Counted from the stretch's first letter, positions 32,159 through 41,237 are shown. The stretch is DNA of 64,000 nt from Gemmatimonadaceae bacterium (GCA_019752115.1 JAIEMN010000008.1:62001-126000); one strand, 5' to 3'. Program-made: numbers and translations. The notes: generated by a model from the sequence alone, not told the origin.

Positions 32159-32709
32159 TACTTCAGCTCCGACAGAATCCGCGGCACCGACTCGGGTGTC
32201 ACGGACTCGATGAAATCGTTGTTGATCATGACCGGCGTGGCAAAGCCGCACGCGCCGAGGCACTCGACCTCGATCACCGTGTACTTGCCGTCGGCGCTGG
32301 TGAGCCCCAGATCGCCGCAGCCGGTGTGTTCCAGGAAGCTCTTCACCACGTCTTCGGCGCCGCACACGTTGCAGGGCGTGGTGGTGCACACCTGGATGAA
32401 GTGACGCCCAACCGGGTGCTGATGGTACATCGTGTAGAAGCTCACGACGCCCTTGATGTACGCCGGCGTGATCTCGAGACACTGGGCGATCTCTTCGATC
32501 CCCTTCTCGCTCACCCAGCCGCGCGCGTCCTGCAGCATCCAGAGCGCCGGGAGCAGCGCGGCCTGCTTGGTGGGGTAGCGTGAGAGAATCGTGTCGAGCT
32601 GCGCGCGCGCCGCGCCGACGAAGACCGGCTCATGCGGTTCGTCGTGGTGATGCCCGTGCGGTGGGGCGGCCACGAGGGCGCCGCCGCTGGCGGAGGGGCC
32701 GTGGCTCAC
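32158..32709 (-). CDS. nuoE: NADH-quinone oxidoreductase subunit E
   Basis: A 183-residue thioredoxin-fold 2Fe-2S (N1a) subunit with ligands C108, C113, C150 and C154. It carries an N-terminal extension of about 30 residues that is His/Pro-rich (PPHGHHHDEPHEP). The start is GTG at 32709, overlapping the nuoD stop as GTGA. Confidence 0.95.
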
Positions 32710-34022
32710 CGGTCGATCTCTCCCATCACGATATCAATGCTGGCGTTGATGGCGATCACGTCGGAGAGGAGGTGTCCCTCCACCATCTTCGGGATCGCGC
32801 TCAGGTTCACGAACGACGGCGGGCGGATGCGCCACCGCACCGGCTTGGACGAGCCGTCGGAGACGAAGTAGTAGCCCTTCTCGCCCTTGGGGCTTTCGAC
32901 GGGCACGTAGCACTCGCCCACCGGCGGCCGCGGCCCTTCCATGACGAGCTTGAAGTGATGGATCATCGATTCCATCTCGCTCGTCGCCTTGTGCTTGGGC
33001 GGCAGGATGAGCCGCGGGTCGTTGATGTTCACCGGGCCATCGGGGAGCCGCTGGATGGCCTGCTCGAGAATGCGCACGCTTTGCCGCATCTCCTCGACCC
33101 GGACGAGGAAGCGGTCGTACACATCGCCCTGCGTGCCGACGGGCACGTCAAAGTCGTAGGTCTCGTAGTCGAGGTACGGGACATCCTTGCGCACATCGTA
33201 CGGCACGCCCGAGGCGCGCAGCATCGGGCCCGACAGCCCGGCGTTGATCGCGTCGGCCGGTCCGAGGGCACCGAGGCCAACCGTACGGCCGGCCCAGATG
33301 CCATTGGTTTCGAGCATCCGCACCGCTTCTTCCAGCGTCTTGGGGAAGTTGCGGACGAAGGCCTTGAGCCCATCCATCCAGCCATCCGGGATGTCGGCCG
33401 CCATGCCGCCCACCCGCGTGGCCGTCGTGGTGAGCCGTGCGCCGACCCACCCTTCGAGCAGGTTGTACACGTTCTCGCGTTCCTGATACAACCAGAGGAA
33501 GGGCGTGAACGCGCCGATGTCGACCGACGTGGTCCCGAGCCAGACGAGGTGCGAGATGATGCGCGAGAGCTCGCAGAGGATGACGCGCAGCACCTTCGTG
33601 CGCTCGGTCATCCCGACGCCGAACAGCCGTTCGGCGCCCAGCACGAACGCGACGTTGTTCCCCGGCGAGTTGAGATAGTCTTCGCGATCCGTCCAGGGAA
33701 TGATCTGGTTGTACTGGCGATACTCGCCGATCTTTTCGAAGCCGCAGTGCAGATAGCCGATGTGCGGAATGCAGCGTACGACGGTTTCGCCATCGAGCTC
33801 GAGCACCAACCGCAGCACGCCGTGCGTGGCCGGGTGCTGCGGGCCGATGTTGATGAGCATGTGATCGGCGTCGAGCTCAGGCTCGGGCGTGTGGGCCATC
33901 GGGGCCTCGAGGGCCACCGCGGCACCGCCCTGCGCCACCAGCGGCGCCCGCAGGGGCTGGCCCTGTGCATCCACGCCGCTCGTCCCGAGCGCGACTTCGA
34001 TCGTTCGCCGAGGGGCCGTCAT
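32706..34022 (-). CDS. nuoD: NADH-quinone oxidoreductase subunit D
   Basis: A 438-residue hydrogenase-like subunit at the quinone cavity. It has NIGPQHPATHGVLRLVLELDGE-type start (shown at 61-81 here) and RGEDYLN-like DREDYLNSPGNN. About 45 N-terminal residues precede the family core. ATG at 34022 is chosen: GGAGGGTGA lies upstream and the nuoC stop is one base away. A GTG at 34031 in frame is an alternative that would overlap nuoC by 8 bases. Confidence 0.95.
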   Translation of the reverse strand: MTAPRRTIEVALGTSGVDAQGQPLRAPLVAQGGAAVALEAPMAHTPEPELDADHMLINIGPQHPATHGVLRLVLELDGETVVRCIPHIGYLHCGFEKIGEYRQYNQIIPWTDREDYLNSPGNNVAFVLGAERLFGVGMTERTKVLRVILCELSRIISHLVWLGTTSVDIGAFTPFLWLYQERENVYNLLEGWVGARLTTTATRVGGMAADIPDGWMDGLKAFVRNFPKTLEEAVRMLETNGIWAGRTVGLGALGPADAINAGLSGPMLRASGVPYDVRKDVPYLDYETYDFDVPVGTQGDVYDRFLVRVEEMRQSVRILEQAIQRLPDGPVNINDPRLILPPKHKATSEMESMIHHFKLVMEGPRPPVGECYVPVESPKGEKGYYFVSDGSSKPVRWRIRPPSFVNLSAIPKMVEGHLLSDVIAINASIDIVMGEIDR

Positions 34023-34023
34023 G

Positions 34024-34737
34024 TCACTCACCCTCCGAGCGATGGCCGGCTTCGCCGCGATGCGACAGCCGCTCCTTCATGTCCGCCGGCAGCTGATCGT
34101 ACGCCTCGGCGATGCTCAACTCGTTCATCGAGTAGCGCGCTTCCGGTTCCGCGGCGAGGGTCTGCTTGAGCTGCTCCGCGCGCGAAAAGCGCCCGCGCAG
34201 CGGGAAATCCTTCCGCAGCGGATGCCCTTCGCGGTACCCCTCCCACATGAGGAGCCGGCGCAGATCGGGATGCCCCTCGAACGTGACGCCGAACATGTCG
34301 AAGCACTCGCGCTCGAGCCAATCGGCCCCACTGTAGATGTCGATCACGCTGGCCACGCTGAGCGGGCCGCGCTTGGGGAGCTCGACCTTGAGGCGCAGGA
34401 AGCGCCGGCGCGCCAGTGCGCGCAGATGCCATACGACTTCGATCGGGCGCTCCGGCGTGCGGTACTCCACCGCCGTCACGTCCACGAGGTAATCGTACTG
34501 CTCCACGTCGTGCAGCCAGCGCACGACGGCATGCAGCGATTCCCGGGCCACGAAGACCACCGTATCGCCCCAGATGACTTCGACGCGCGTGATGGCGCTG
34601 CCGAACTGCGCGCGCAGAGCGGCCGCGCTGGGATTCTCGTCACCGCCGGTGTGCGGCGGGATGATGCTCGCGGAGGTCAGCGCCGCCGCTGCTGCGGGGG
34701 TCGGCGTGGTGGCGGCGGCCGGTACGGGAACGGTCAC
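34024..34737 (-). CDS. nuoC: NADH-quinone oxidoreductase subunit C
   Basis: A 237-residue peripheral-arm subunit. The core has [12 protein letters not shown], the [20 protein letters not shown] motif and LRKDFPL. The first 35 residues are an Ala/Pro/Thr-rich low-complexity tail not needed for the fold. The start is GTG at 34737, overlapping the nuoB stop as GTGA. Confidence 0.95.
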   Translation of the reverse strand: MTVPVPAAATTPTPAAAAALTSASIIPPHTGGDENPSAAALRAQFGSAITRVEVIWGDTVVFVARESLHAVVRWLHDVEQYDYLVDVTAVEYRTPERPIEVVWHLRALARRRFLRLKVELPKRGPLSVASVIDIYSGADWLERECFDMFGVTFEGHPDLRRLLMWEGYREGHPLRKDFPLRGRFSRAEQLKQTLAAEPEARYSMNELSIAEAYDQLPADMKERLSHRGEAGHRSEGE

Positions 34738-35360
34738 GGCGCCGACCGGGTCTGATGCACCGAGTTGCCGAACGGTTCGGACAGCTCGTCGATGCGTGAC
34801 GGCGGAATGTAGAGCTGGCTCGACGGGTCGGGCTCGATCTCCACGTGGCGCGCGCTATCGCGCAGCCGCTCCTGCATGACCTTCTTCTGCAGCATCATGA
34901 TGCCGTGCATCAGCGCTTCCGGGCGCGGCGGGCAGCCGGGCACGTAGACGTCGACGGGAATGATGGTGTCGATCCCCTGCACCACGGCGTAGTTGTCGAA
35001 CATGCCGCCGGTGGAGGCGCAGGCGCCCATGGAGATGACCCACTTGGGCTGCGGCATCTGCTGGTAGATGCGACGCAGGACGGGCGCGAGCTTGAGCGGC
35101 ACGCGGCCGGCGCAGATGAGCACGTCCGCCTGGCGCGGCGAGTACGCGAGGCGCTCCATGCCGAAGCGCGACAGGTCAAAACGACTCGCCGCGGTGGACA
35201 TGAATTCGATGGCGCAGCAGGCGGTGCCGAAGGGCATGGGCCACAACGAGCCGGCGCGCGCCCAGTTGACGAGCAGGTCGAGCCGGCTGGTGACCCAGCC
35301 GTCCTGCGACCCTGGATCCACCTGCACGAGGCGGCTGTCCCGGGCGGGGGTTAATCCCAC
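34734..35360 (-). CDS. nuoB: NADH-quinone oxidoreductase subunit B
   Basis: A 208-residue subunit that carries the terminal N2 cluster with ligands C48, C49, C114 and C143 ([29 protein letters not shown]). The start is GTG at 35360, read inside the last codons of nuoA (10-base overlap). Its C-terminal 30 residues extend beyond the family core. Confidence 0.96.
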   Translation of the reverse strand: MGLTPARDSRLVQVDPGSQDGWVTSRLDLLVNWARAGSLWPMPFGTACCAIEFMSTAASRFDLSRFGMERLAYSPRQADVLICAGRVPLKLAPVLRRIYQQMPQPKWVISMGACASTGGMFDNYAVVQGIDTIIPVDVYVPGCPPRPEALMHGIMMLQKKVMQERLRDSARHVEIEPDPSSQLYIPPSRIDELSEPFGNSVHQTRSAP

Positions 35361-35758
35361 GAAAGGGCTCCCTTCTTCCAGACGTAGATGAAGCCAACGA
35401 GGAGAATGAGCGCGAATACGAGCATCTCCCCGAAGCCGAAGAACGAGATCTGTCCGGCCGGACAGGCGCCGCCGGCGAGCGGGACGGTGCAGGAGAGCTG
35501 CCGGTACTGGACGCCCCAGGGGATCATGAACACCGTCTCGATATCGAAGACGATGAAGAGCATGGCGACCAGGTAGAACTTCACCGAGAATCGCTCACGC
35601 GCGTCGCCCAGGGGGCTGATGCCCGATTCGTAGGGCTGGGTCGTTTTGACCGGCGTGGGCTGCGGTTTCACCGTGAGGTGCGCGATGCCCAGGATGAGCA
35701 CCGCGTTGAGCAGGACAAACGCCAGCAACAACAGGACCGGCAGATAGGAGCGAAGCAT
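35351..35758 (-). CDS. nuoA: NADH-quinone oxidoreductase subunit A
   Basis: A 135-residue three-helix membrane subunit. It has [20 protein letters not shown] and [21 protein letters not shown], both diagnostic. It is first in the nuo operon; the leader upstream contains the operator and promoter described separately. ATG at 35758 is the family start. An insertion with two Cys ([16 protein letters not shown]) sits between helices 2 and 3. Confidence 0.96.
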   Translation of the reverse strand: MLRSYLPVLLLLAFVLLNAVLILGIAHLTVKPQPTPVKTTQPYESGISPLGDARERFSVKFYLVAMLFIVFDIETVFMIPWGVQYRQLSCTVPLAGGACPAGQISFFGFGEMLVFALILLVGFIYVWKKGALSWD

Positions 35759-35807
35759 CGCGAAAGGCAGCGGGACGACGGGGTCGAACCTGGGGAGTGC
35801 GCTGACT

Positions 35808-35825
35808 TCGTGAAAATATTCACAA
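35808..35825. promoter_or_regulatory. Rex-like or CRP/FNR-like operator in the nuo leader
   Basis: An 18-base dyad TCGTGAA-AATA-TTCACAA. It differs at one position from the Rex pattern TTGTGAA-N4-TTCACAA, and equally at one position from the CRP pattern TGTGA-N6-TCACA. It lies 50-67 bases before the nuoA ATG and about 13 bases downstream of the putative -10, a position suited to repression. Rex senses NADH/NAD and controls nuo in some Gram-positives; which regulator acts here is inference. Confidence 0.55.
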
Positions 35826-35837
35826 AAGCACACGTCC

Positions 35838-35866
35838 AACCTATGTGAGGGACCGGAAACCCTCAA
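35838..35866 (-). promoter_or_regulatory. Putative nuo operon promoter
   Basis: On the minus strand TTGAGG (35866-35861), a 17-base spacer and TAGGTT (35843-35838), matching the TTGnnn-17-TAnGTT layout seen before DUF177, hup and mdh. A second, weaker arrangement with a -10 of TATTTT overlaps the operator itself. Confidence 0.45.
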
Positions 35867-35893
35867 CGGCATGGGAAATAAAAGGTTGGCTAA

Positions 35894-35905
35894 GTAACCG
35901 GTTAC
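35894..35905. promoter_or_regulatory. 12-base perfect palindrome GTAACCGGTTAC
   Basis: Perfect dyad about 28 bases upstream of the putative nuo -35, where an activator could sit. No protein is known to me for this sequence and chance occurrence is quite possible. Confidence 0.25.
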
Positions 35906-36088
35906 CGCGCGTTCGGCCGCCGACCGCCCCGGTGGGCCCGGCAGGCCCCGCCTCCGACCCCCCACCGACCCCGCCCGTGGCACGGAGGGGCGGCGGTCCC
36001 TAGCTTTCCGCCCGCCGCTTCCGAGAGGCTCAGGACCTGAGGGTCCGAGGCCCCCCGCCCTGTCCCACTTTCTCGCCGACATCACCCC

Positions 36089-36643
36089 ATGGGGCTCTGC
36101 TCAGATCGCTGGATCACGCGCATGGCGCGCGAACACGGCATGATCGAACCGTTCGAGGATCGCCAGGTGCGTCAGGGCGTGATTTCCTACGGCGTCAGCT
36201 CCTACGGCTACGACATGCGCGTGGCGCGGGAGTTCCGCATCTTCACGAACGTGCTGAACTCCATCGTCGATCCGAAGAACTTTGATCCGAAGAGCTTCGT
36301 GGAGTACGAAGGCGACGTGTGCATCGTGCCGCCGAACTCCTTCGCGCTGGCGCGCACCGTGGAGTACTTCCGCATTCCGCGCAACGTGCTCACGCTCACC
36401 GTGGGCAAGAGCACGTATGCCCGCTGCGGTATCATCACGAACGTCACGCCGTTCGAGCCGGAGTGGGAAGGCTACGTGACGCTCGAGATCTCCAACACCA
36501 CGCCGTTGCCGGCCAAGATCTACGCCAATGAAGGCATCGCCCAAGTGGTGTTCTTTACCGGCGATGAAGAACCCGAAGTGAGCTACGGCGACAAGAAGGG
36601 CAAGTACCAGGGGCAGCACGGCGTCACGTTGCCGCGGATCTGA
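36089..36643 (+). CDS. dcd: dCTP deaminase
   Basis: Deaminates dCTP to dUTP on the route to dTTP. The 184-residue protein opens with [19 protein letters not shown] and carries the catalytic glutamate E133 in [18 protein letters not shown] plus GKSTYARCG. Mono- versus bifunctional (dUTP-hydrolysing) type cannot be decided. It is one of only two plus-strand genes and converges on the SARP regulator with a 20-base 3' overlap. Confidence 0.94.
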   Translation: MGLCSDRWITRMAREHGMIEPFEDRQVRQGVISYGVSSYGYDMRVAREFRIFTNVLNSIVDPKNFDPKSFVEYEGDVCIVPPNSFALARTVEYFRIPRNVLTLTVGKSTYARCGIITNVTPFEPEWEGYVTLEISNTTPLPAKIYANEGIAQVVFFTGDEEPEVSYGDKKGKYQGQHGVTLPRI

Positions 36644-38111
36644 GCCCCGCAAACCAGTGCGCCAGTGCCGGGCGTCCGGCACTGGCCTGCAGTTCCCAGG
36701 CGCGCGCGCGCCGGTCGTCGCCGGCCTCCCGGAGCAGCTGCACCAGCTGCAGCACCGGAGGGGCAAAGATGTCATTGACCGATGGCGGCATGCCCTCGAT
36801 CAGCTGCACCTCCAACGCGGCGATCTGTTCACTGCGGCGCCGTGCCCGCACGCGGTCGTAGCCACCCACGCCCTCCGCGTCCCACGCCTCGCGATAGACG
36901 GCGGCATCCGGCAGCGCCGGGGCCCGTTCGCGCTCGGCCAACGCCTCGCCCGTGCGCCCGGTGCGCTCGAGGATGGCAATCAGTCGCTCCCGCGCGGGTC
37001 GGTGCCGCGGATCGAGGCGCAGCGTCTCGCGCACCGCGGCTTCAGCGCCCTCGACGTCGCCGACCTTGAGCCGTGCGGCGGCCAGTGAACTGAGCACGTG
37101 CGGAATATCGGGCTCCAGTCGAGCCGCCATCTCCATCTCGAGCAGCGCCTCCTGGTGCCGCCCGGCGAGGCCGAGCCAGACGCCATAGAAACGTCGCCCT
37201 TCGGCATACTCCGGCTCCTTGAAGGCGGCGGTGGCGAACTCCCGCCCGGCGCGTTCAAAGTCGTCGTTGAGGTACAGCGCCTGCACGCCCAGATGGACAT
37301 GCGGAATCGCCAGCGTCGGATCGAGCGACGCGGCGCGATGGCTCAACTCGATCGCGCGCCCGAAGGTGGGGGTGAAGTCGGCGTACGCCCCACGCCGTGC
37401 GGCGACGGCATAGTAGTTGGCAAGCCCGGCCAGCGCCGACGGGTATGCCGGATCGATCTGCAGCGCGCGCTCGAACCAGCGGCGACTCTGTTCGAGCTCA
37501 TCGGGCGCGCCGCCGTGCGCCGCCCGCAGGAAGAAGTAATGGCCGCGCAGATAGCAGGTGTACGGATCCATCGCGTGCGGATGCGCCGCGCGCGGCGCGG
37601 GCTCCTCGCGGGCGAGCAGATCCGTTCCCGAGCGGGCAATGGCGCGCAGGCGCTCCCGCTCGCTGTCCAGCCACGCGTTGAACGGCGCGGCGTCGTCGAT
37701 GGTGAACCCGTGAAAGGGCGCGATGTCGCCGATCGCGGCGCGCCGCAGCTGCTCGTCGCCGCGCTCGAGATCGAGTGCGTCACACCCCACCACGCGCGGA
37801 TTGATGCCGAGGAGCCGCTCCCCCAGCGAGACGATGGCATCATTGCCGAGCACCTGTCGCACGGCGTACAGGGCGTTGCGCAGGCCGCGACGCGCCTGCT
37901 CCTCGGTGGCGGAGGGCCAGAGGCACTGCATGATCTGCTCGCGCGGCTGCGCGCCACGCGGGCGGGCGAGGAGCAGCAGCGCGAGCAGCGCCAGCGGGCG
38001 CGGCTGGGTCAGCGCGGCGGCCTCGGCGACGTCGCGCGTGGGCGGGCCGGTGCGCTCCAGCAGCACCGGCCCGATGACGCGCAGGCGAAACGGCGTCTCA
38101 TGTGACGACAG
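36624..38111 (-). CDS. SARP-type transcriptional regulator with TPR repeats, apparent CTG start
   Basis: A regulator whose first 90 residues form a winged-helix of the SARP/OmpR type ([15 protein letters not shown], then [11 protein letters not shown] and a [16 protein letters not shown] recognition region). A bacterial-transcriptional-activator segment and about five TPR-like repeats (residues 180-400) follow. The first conventional start is GTG at 38066, but that removes the first conserved beta strands. In frame upstream, CTG at 38111 is preceded by GGGAGGGGGAT, an ideal Shine-Dalgarno, giving [10 protein letters not shown] and 495 residues. The gene follows the beta-helix lipoprotein gene by 33 bases. 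Its signal and targets are unknown. Confidence 0.75.
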   Translation of the reverse strand: MSSHETPFRLRVIGPVLLERTGPPTRDVAEAAALTQPRPLALLALLLLARPRGAQPREQIMQCLWPSATEEQARRGLRNALYAVRQVLGNDAIVSLGERLLGINPRVVGCDALDLERGDEQLRRAAIGDIAPFHGFTIDDAAPFNAWLDSERERLRAIARSGTDLLAREEPAPRAAHPHAMDPYTCYLRGHYFFLRAAHGGAPDELEQSRRWFERALQIDPAYPSALAGLANYYAVAARRGAYADFTPTFGRAIELSHRAASLDPTLAIPHVHLGVQALYLNDDFERAGREFATAAFKEPEYAEGRRFYGVWLGLAGRHQEALLEMEMAARLEPDIPHVLSSLAAARLKVGDVEGAEAAVRETLRLDPRHRPARERLIAILERTGRTGEALAERERAPALPDAAVYREAWDAEGVGGYDRVRARRRSEQIAALEVQLIEGMPPSVNDIFAPPVLQLVQLLREAGDDRRARAWELQASAGRPALAHWFAGLRSAAT

Positions 38112-38144
38112 ATCCCCCTCCCGGCGAGCAGCGCCTCGCGTATG

Positions 38145-39599
38145 TCAGGAGCACGGCTTGGTGGGATTGTACGGCGCCACGCGGTCGTTGGCGATGGTAG
38201 CCTTGTTCACGATGAGCGTATTCCCGAAACCGTCCGGATGCGCAAACCAAGCGCGCGCCCAGGGCGCATCCGGCCCCAGTTCGAGCGCGATGGTGGAGTT
38301 GCGGGCGAACGGTGTGTTCGCCAGCCCGAGCCCCGTGGTGTGCCGCACGAACGCCACGTAGAGATCGGTTTGGCAGGAGTTGATGAAGGCGTTGTTGGTC
38401 GCGGTGACGACGGCATCGCCTCGCAGCAGCGTACCGGCCACCGGAAATCCCGCTTCGATGATGAAGCCAAAGCGATTGTTGCGAAGCGTGTTGCCGACCA
38501 CCTGCACGCGCGAGGTCCCCTGCACATTCGGCGCGTTGATGCCGATGGTCGCGATGCGGATCCCGGTGCCGACAGGCACGCGCTGATGGCCGCTGATCTC
38601 ATTGGCGGTAATCGTCGCCTGGATCTCGGAGACCGTGGGCGGGACAAACTGATTGATCCCCGAGGGGACGGGGAGCACTGTCGCGGGCACGATCAGGATG
38701 CCGGGAATGCCGCCCTGTGTCAGCGTATTGCGATCGACGGTGAAGACGCCAGGCCCGGCCAGACAGATATCGCACGTTTCACCGGGGCCGCTCGAGTAGT
38801 TGCGCTGCACGGTCGCCGACCCGCCGCGCAGATCCACGCGCTCGGTGAAATTGCCTTCGAAGCTGTTGCCGCGAATGACGAGGTTATTGGCGCGAAGGCT
38901 GAGGATGCCTTTCCCGGCGGTGACCGAATCGGCGGCGGCGTGCCCGGAGCGCAGGACGAACCGTTCAATGACGGCCCCGTCGCCCCCCGAGCCGTTCTCG
39001 CTGTTCACCAGGATCAGCGGCTCGGACACACCGGTTTGCGTGGTGCCGCCAACGATGGTGAGCGCCGGGCGGGCGATCAGCGTCGTGGCGGCCGACGCAC
39101 TCTGCGACACCGGCCCGAGCGCCCGGTCGAGACTGTCGGTGGGGATGGCGTAGGCCCCGCGCAGCGTCACGTCTCGCATGTCGAGGCGCAGCGGGAGCGC
39201 CTCGAGCAGCGTATCGGTTCCCGCGGTGCTCCCCACGTACGTGCCCGCCGGCACGAAGATGGTGATGCGGCACGCGCCCGCCGGCTTGGCGGCGCGGAGG
39301 CGCCGGGCCTCGGCGAGGGCGTCGGTGATGCGGCGGAAGGTTACGCCATCGTTGCGGGTGACGCTCTGGTCCACGCGCAGGGTGGTGACGAACCCGCCCC
39401 GTTCCTCGAGCGCCGCGCGCTCACTGGGGGCGATGGAGACGGGCGCACCGGCGCCCGGTTCGCAGACATCGAGTCGCGCGTCCGGCACGGTGCCGGGATT
39501 CACGGCATCACTGGCACCGCAGGCCGCGGCCAGCGCCAACGGCAGGGTGCTCACAAACCACTGGGCTGGCCAGGCCAGCCGGCGACGTCCATTCCGCAC
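38145..39599 (-). CDS. Secreted beta-helix protein, probable lipoprotein
   Basis: A 484-residue exported protein with no recognised enzymatic function. Residues 1-27 form a signal peptide ending LALAAACGAS, a weak lipobox with C27 as possible lipid attachment. Residues about 60-150 contain RITDALAEARRL and IFVPAGTYVG, reminiscent of pectate-lyase-type beta-helix entry. Residues 200-440 are rich in short NxFxGNxT-like beta turns (VIRGNSFEGNFTERVDL, TITANEISGHQ), typical of a right-handed parallel beta-helix. The start is GTG at 39599 after GGGGGG. Adhesin, glycan binding or a degraded polysaccharide lyase are all possible. Confidence 0.7.
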   Translation of the reverse strand: MRNGRRRLAWPAQWFVSTLPLALAAACGASDAVNPGTVPDARLDVCEPGAGAPVSIAPSERAALEERGGFVTTLRVDQSVTRNDGVTFRRITDALAEARRLRAAKPAGACRITIFVPAGTYVGSTAGTDTLLEALPLRLDMRDVTLRGAYAIPTDSLDRALGPVSQSASAATTLIARPALTIVGGTTQTGVSEPLILVNSENGSGGDGAVIERFVLRSGHAAADSVTAGKGILSLRANNLVIRGNSFEGNFTERVDLRGGSATVQRNYSSGPGETCDICLAGPGVFTVDRNTLTQGGIPGILIVPATVLPVPSGINQFVPPTVSEIQATITANEISGHQRVPVGTGIRIATIGINAPNVQGTSRVQVVGNTLRNNRFGFIIEAGFPVAGTLLRGDAVVTATNNAFINSCQTDLYVAFVRHTTGLGLANTPFARNSTIALELGPDAPWARAWFAHPDGFGNTLIVNKATIANDRVAPYNPTKPCS

Positions 39600-39672
39600 A
39601 ACGCCCCCCGGTTCAGGTTCGGCGACAATGTCCGAATCCCCGAGCCGGGGGCAAAAGACGGGAGCTAGACGC

Positions 39673-39693
39673 CGCCGCTCACGGTGAGCGGCG
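39673..39693 (-). terminator. Hairpin after the DsrE-like gene
   Basis: CGCCGCTCAC and GTGAGCGGCG pair around a central G, in practice an 8-base stem with a 5-base loop, 27 bases after the stop at 39720. A loose T-rich stretch (GTCTTTTG) follows about 15 bases later. Possible transcription end before the beta-helix gene. Confidence 0.45.
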
Positions 39694-39719
39694 TGTCTGC
39701 CGCCGGAATGGGCGACCGG

Positions 39720-40337
39720 TCAGCCGCCGGCGTAGATGTACCGGCAGCCGCGGTCCTGCGCCTGCTGTAGCGTGACGACCATCGCGGGGACGACCTCGAC
39801 CCCCGGCAGCAGATTCGCCTTGATCTCATCGGCGAAACCGTTGCGCAGCGTCTGGTCGGCCTTCTGAGCCTCGCTCAGAAAGCGCTGCCACGAGGCGCGG
39901 ATCGAGTTGTTGCAGGCGAGGCAGATGACGCCGCGCGAAACGAGCCCCGCGATGGTGGCCGCCTGCGGATTCCTGGCCCCCGGTGCGCCCATGACTTCGC
40001 CGATCGTGGGGTACTTGGCCCAGAGCGCATCGTTGAAGAACCAGCCGATGGAGCGGCCGTTGAGCCCGATCACGACGGTGGACTCGGCGTCGCTCAGACC
40101 GTAGGTGGTCTTCTGCGTGTCGAGGAAGGTTTGCCCCCACCGCACCGCCTGCCCGTCGGTGGGCATGTGCGAATGGAAGAGCACCTTCTGCTTGCCGGTG
40201 AGCCGCTTCATCCAGGGCTCGTCACCCGGTTGCGGGCGATCAACCGATTCCGCGTGCGCGGTCGTGCTGCCAAGGCCGAGCGCAGCTCCGAGCGTGGCGA
40301 GCCGCGAGAGAAAGGTGCGACGATCGTTCGAGCTCAT
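39720..40337 (-). CDS. Tat-exported DsrE-like protein
   Basis: A 205-residue protein with a twin-arginine signal (SSNDRRTFLSRLATLGAALGLGSTTAHA, shown here in pieces: RRTFL then a hydrophobic run and an AHA cleavage site near residue 29). The mature part has VVIGLNGRSIGWFFNDALW and GVICLACNNSIRA, resembling DsrE-fold proteins found beside sulfur or cytochrome genes. The likely functional Cys lies in CLACNN. Tat export suggests folding or cofactor binding before export. It overlaps the TsdA-like gene by ATGA. A sulfur-handling role is inferred from the neighbour and fold only. Confidence 0.65.
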   Translation of the reverse strand: MSSNDRRTFLSRLATLGAALGLGSTTAHAESVDRPQPGDEPWMKRLTGKQKVLFHSHMPTDGQAVRWGQTFLDTQKTTYGLSDAESTVVIGLNGRSIGWFFNDALWAKYPTIGEVMGAPGARNPQAATIAGLVSRGVICLACNNSIRASWQRFLSEAQKADQTLRNGFADEIKANLLPGVEVVPAMVVTLQQAQDRGCRYIYAGG

Positions 40338-41155
40338 TTGACGAGGGAGTCGGGGGAAATACGCCGCTTGAGCAGCGGCCGTACGGGAGGCAGCGGTTTT
40401 CCGGCGGCGCGGGCCCCATCAGTAGCATACGCGACATCGGCCGGTGCGTCGCCCTTGGGCCAGTCGCGTTCCTTGCCCGGATGATCCTGACGCGCCTGAC
40501 GTAGGACATACGCGGCCACATCGGCGGCCTGTTGATCCGTGAGCGTGATCGTGTGATCGAAGGGCATGTTGTGGCGCACGAACGTGGCGAACGTGTACTG
40601 CCGCGCCATGCCGGCGCCGATCGAAAAGCTCGCCGCGCCCCAGAGGGCGGGACCGGTGGGGAGCCCCTGCCCGTTCGGGCCGTGGCAACGGGCGCACGTC
40701 GCGGTGAACACGCGCCGACCGGCGGTTGCGCGCCCGGCCTGCTTCACCGAGTCCACGCCCGCGGGCCGTGGCGCCGCACGCAATGTCTCGAGGTAGGCCA
40801 CCATGTCGCGCATCTCGCGGCCATGCTCCGGTAGCATCTTGCCCGCCAGGCTGCGCGCAATGCACTCGTTGATGCGCCGCTCGATGGTCTCCTCGTAGCC
40901 CGGCCGGGACCGGTACCGCGGGTAGCGGGCCACGCTGCCGAGCCACGGCATGGCGGTGGCTCGCGTGCCGTTGTCGAGGTGGCAGCTGATGCAGCGGAGG
41001 CCATTGCCGCTGTGGTGCGGCAGGGAGTCGCGAAAATTGGTGAGCAGCGCCAACCCGCGGGCCGCATCGCCGCCACTCGCGGGGGGCGTCAGCTGCGCCC
41101 GCAGTGGCGTGGTACTCGCCAGGAGCATGGAGAGCGCGAGGAGTCGGCGACGCAT
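40334..41155 (-). CDS. TsdA-like diheme c-type cytochrome
   Basis: A periplasmic 273-residue protein with a signal peptide (residues 1-20, cleavage after PLRA) and two heme sites: C55-x2-C58-H59 and C154-x2-C157-H158. Between them YPRYRSRPGYEETIERRINEC matches the thiosulfate dehydrogenase TsdA pattern, including C98, which corresponds to the unusual cysteine heme ligand of that enzyme. Further matches are RSLAGKMLP, SFSIGAGMARQ and NMP. TsdA oxidises thiosulfate to tetrathionate (or the reverse). Substrate is untested; other diheme cytochromes remain possible. Confidence 0.72.
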   Translation of the reverse strand: MRRRLLALSMLLASTTPLRAQLTPPASGGDAARGLALLTNFRDSLPHHSGNGLRCISCHLDNGTRATAMPWLGSVARYPRYRSRPGYEETIERRINECIARSLAGKMLPEHGREMRDMVAYLETLRAAPRPAGVDSVKQAGRATAGRRVFTATCARCHGPNGQGLPTGPALWGAASFSIGAGMARQYTFATFVRHNMPFDHTITLTDQQAADVAAYVLRQARQDHPGKERDWPKGDAPADVAYATDGARAAGKPLPPVRPLLKRRISPDSLVK

Positions 41156-41182
41156 CTGTGCAATATGTGCCCGGAACAGCAA

Positions 41183-41210
41183 ACGGGTGAGATCGTGGGA
41201 TCTCACCCGT
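41183..41210 (-). terminator. Strong hairpin after sdhB
   Basis: A 12-base perfect stem (ACGGGTGAGATC with GATCTCACCCGT) and a GTGG loop, 28 bases after the sdhB stop. It is followed on the minus strand by TTTGCTGTT. It separates sdh from the TsdA-like gene and most likely ends the mdh-sdh transcript. Confidence 0.7.
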
Positions 41211-41237
41211 GTGCCGTACCGATCCCTGCGGTGAACG

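Larger units (their letters stand above)
35759..36088. other. Divergent nuoA-dcd intergenic region (330 bases)
   Basis: The only stretch over 300 bases without a gene. The nuoA-proximal half (35800-35905) is AT-richer and holds the putative nuo promoter, a Rex/CRP-like dyad and a 12-base palindrome. The dcd-proximal half (35906-36080) is very GC-rich with no clear promoter, hairpin or ORF. No recognisable dcd promoter was found. Confidence 0.7.

Noticed and set aside
35894-35905. GTAACCGGTTAC as a defined regulator site
   Set aside because: A single 12-base palindrome in GC-rich DNA can be chance; no family is tied to it. Kept only as a low-confidence feature.
38095-38101. ATG at 38101 as start of the SARP regulator
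   Set aside because: It is out of frame with the conserved domain (+1). Choosing it needs a frameshift within 35 bases, while CTG 38111 is in frame behind a strong ribosome-binding site.
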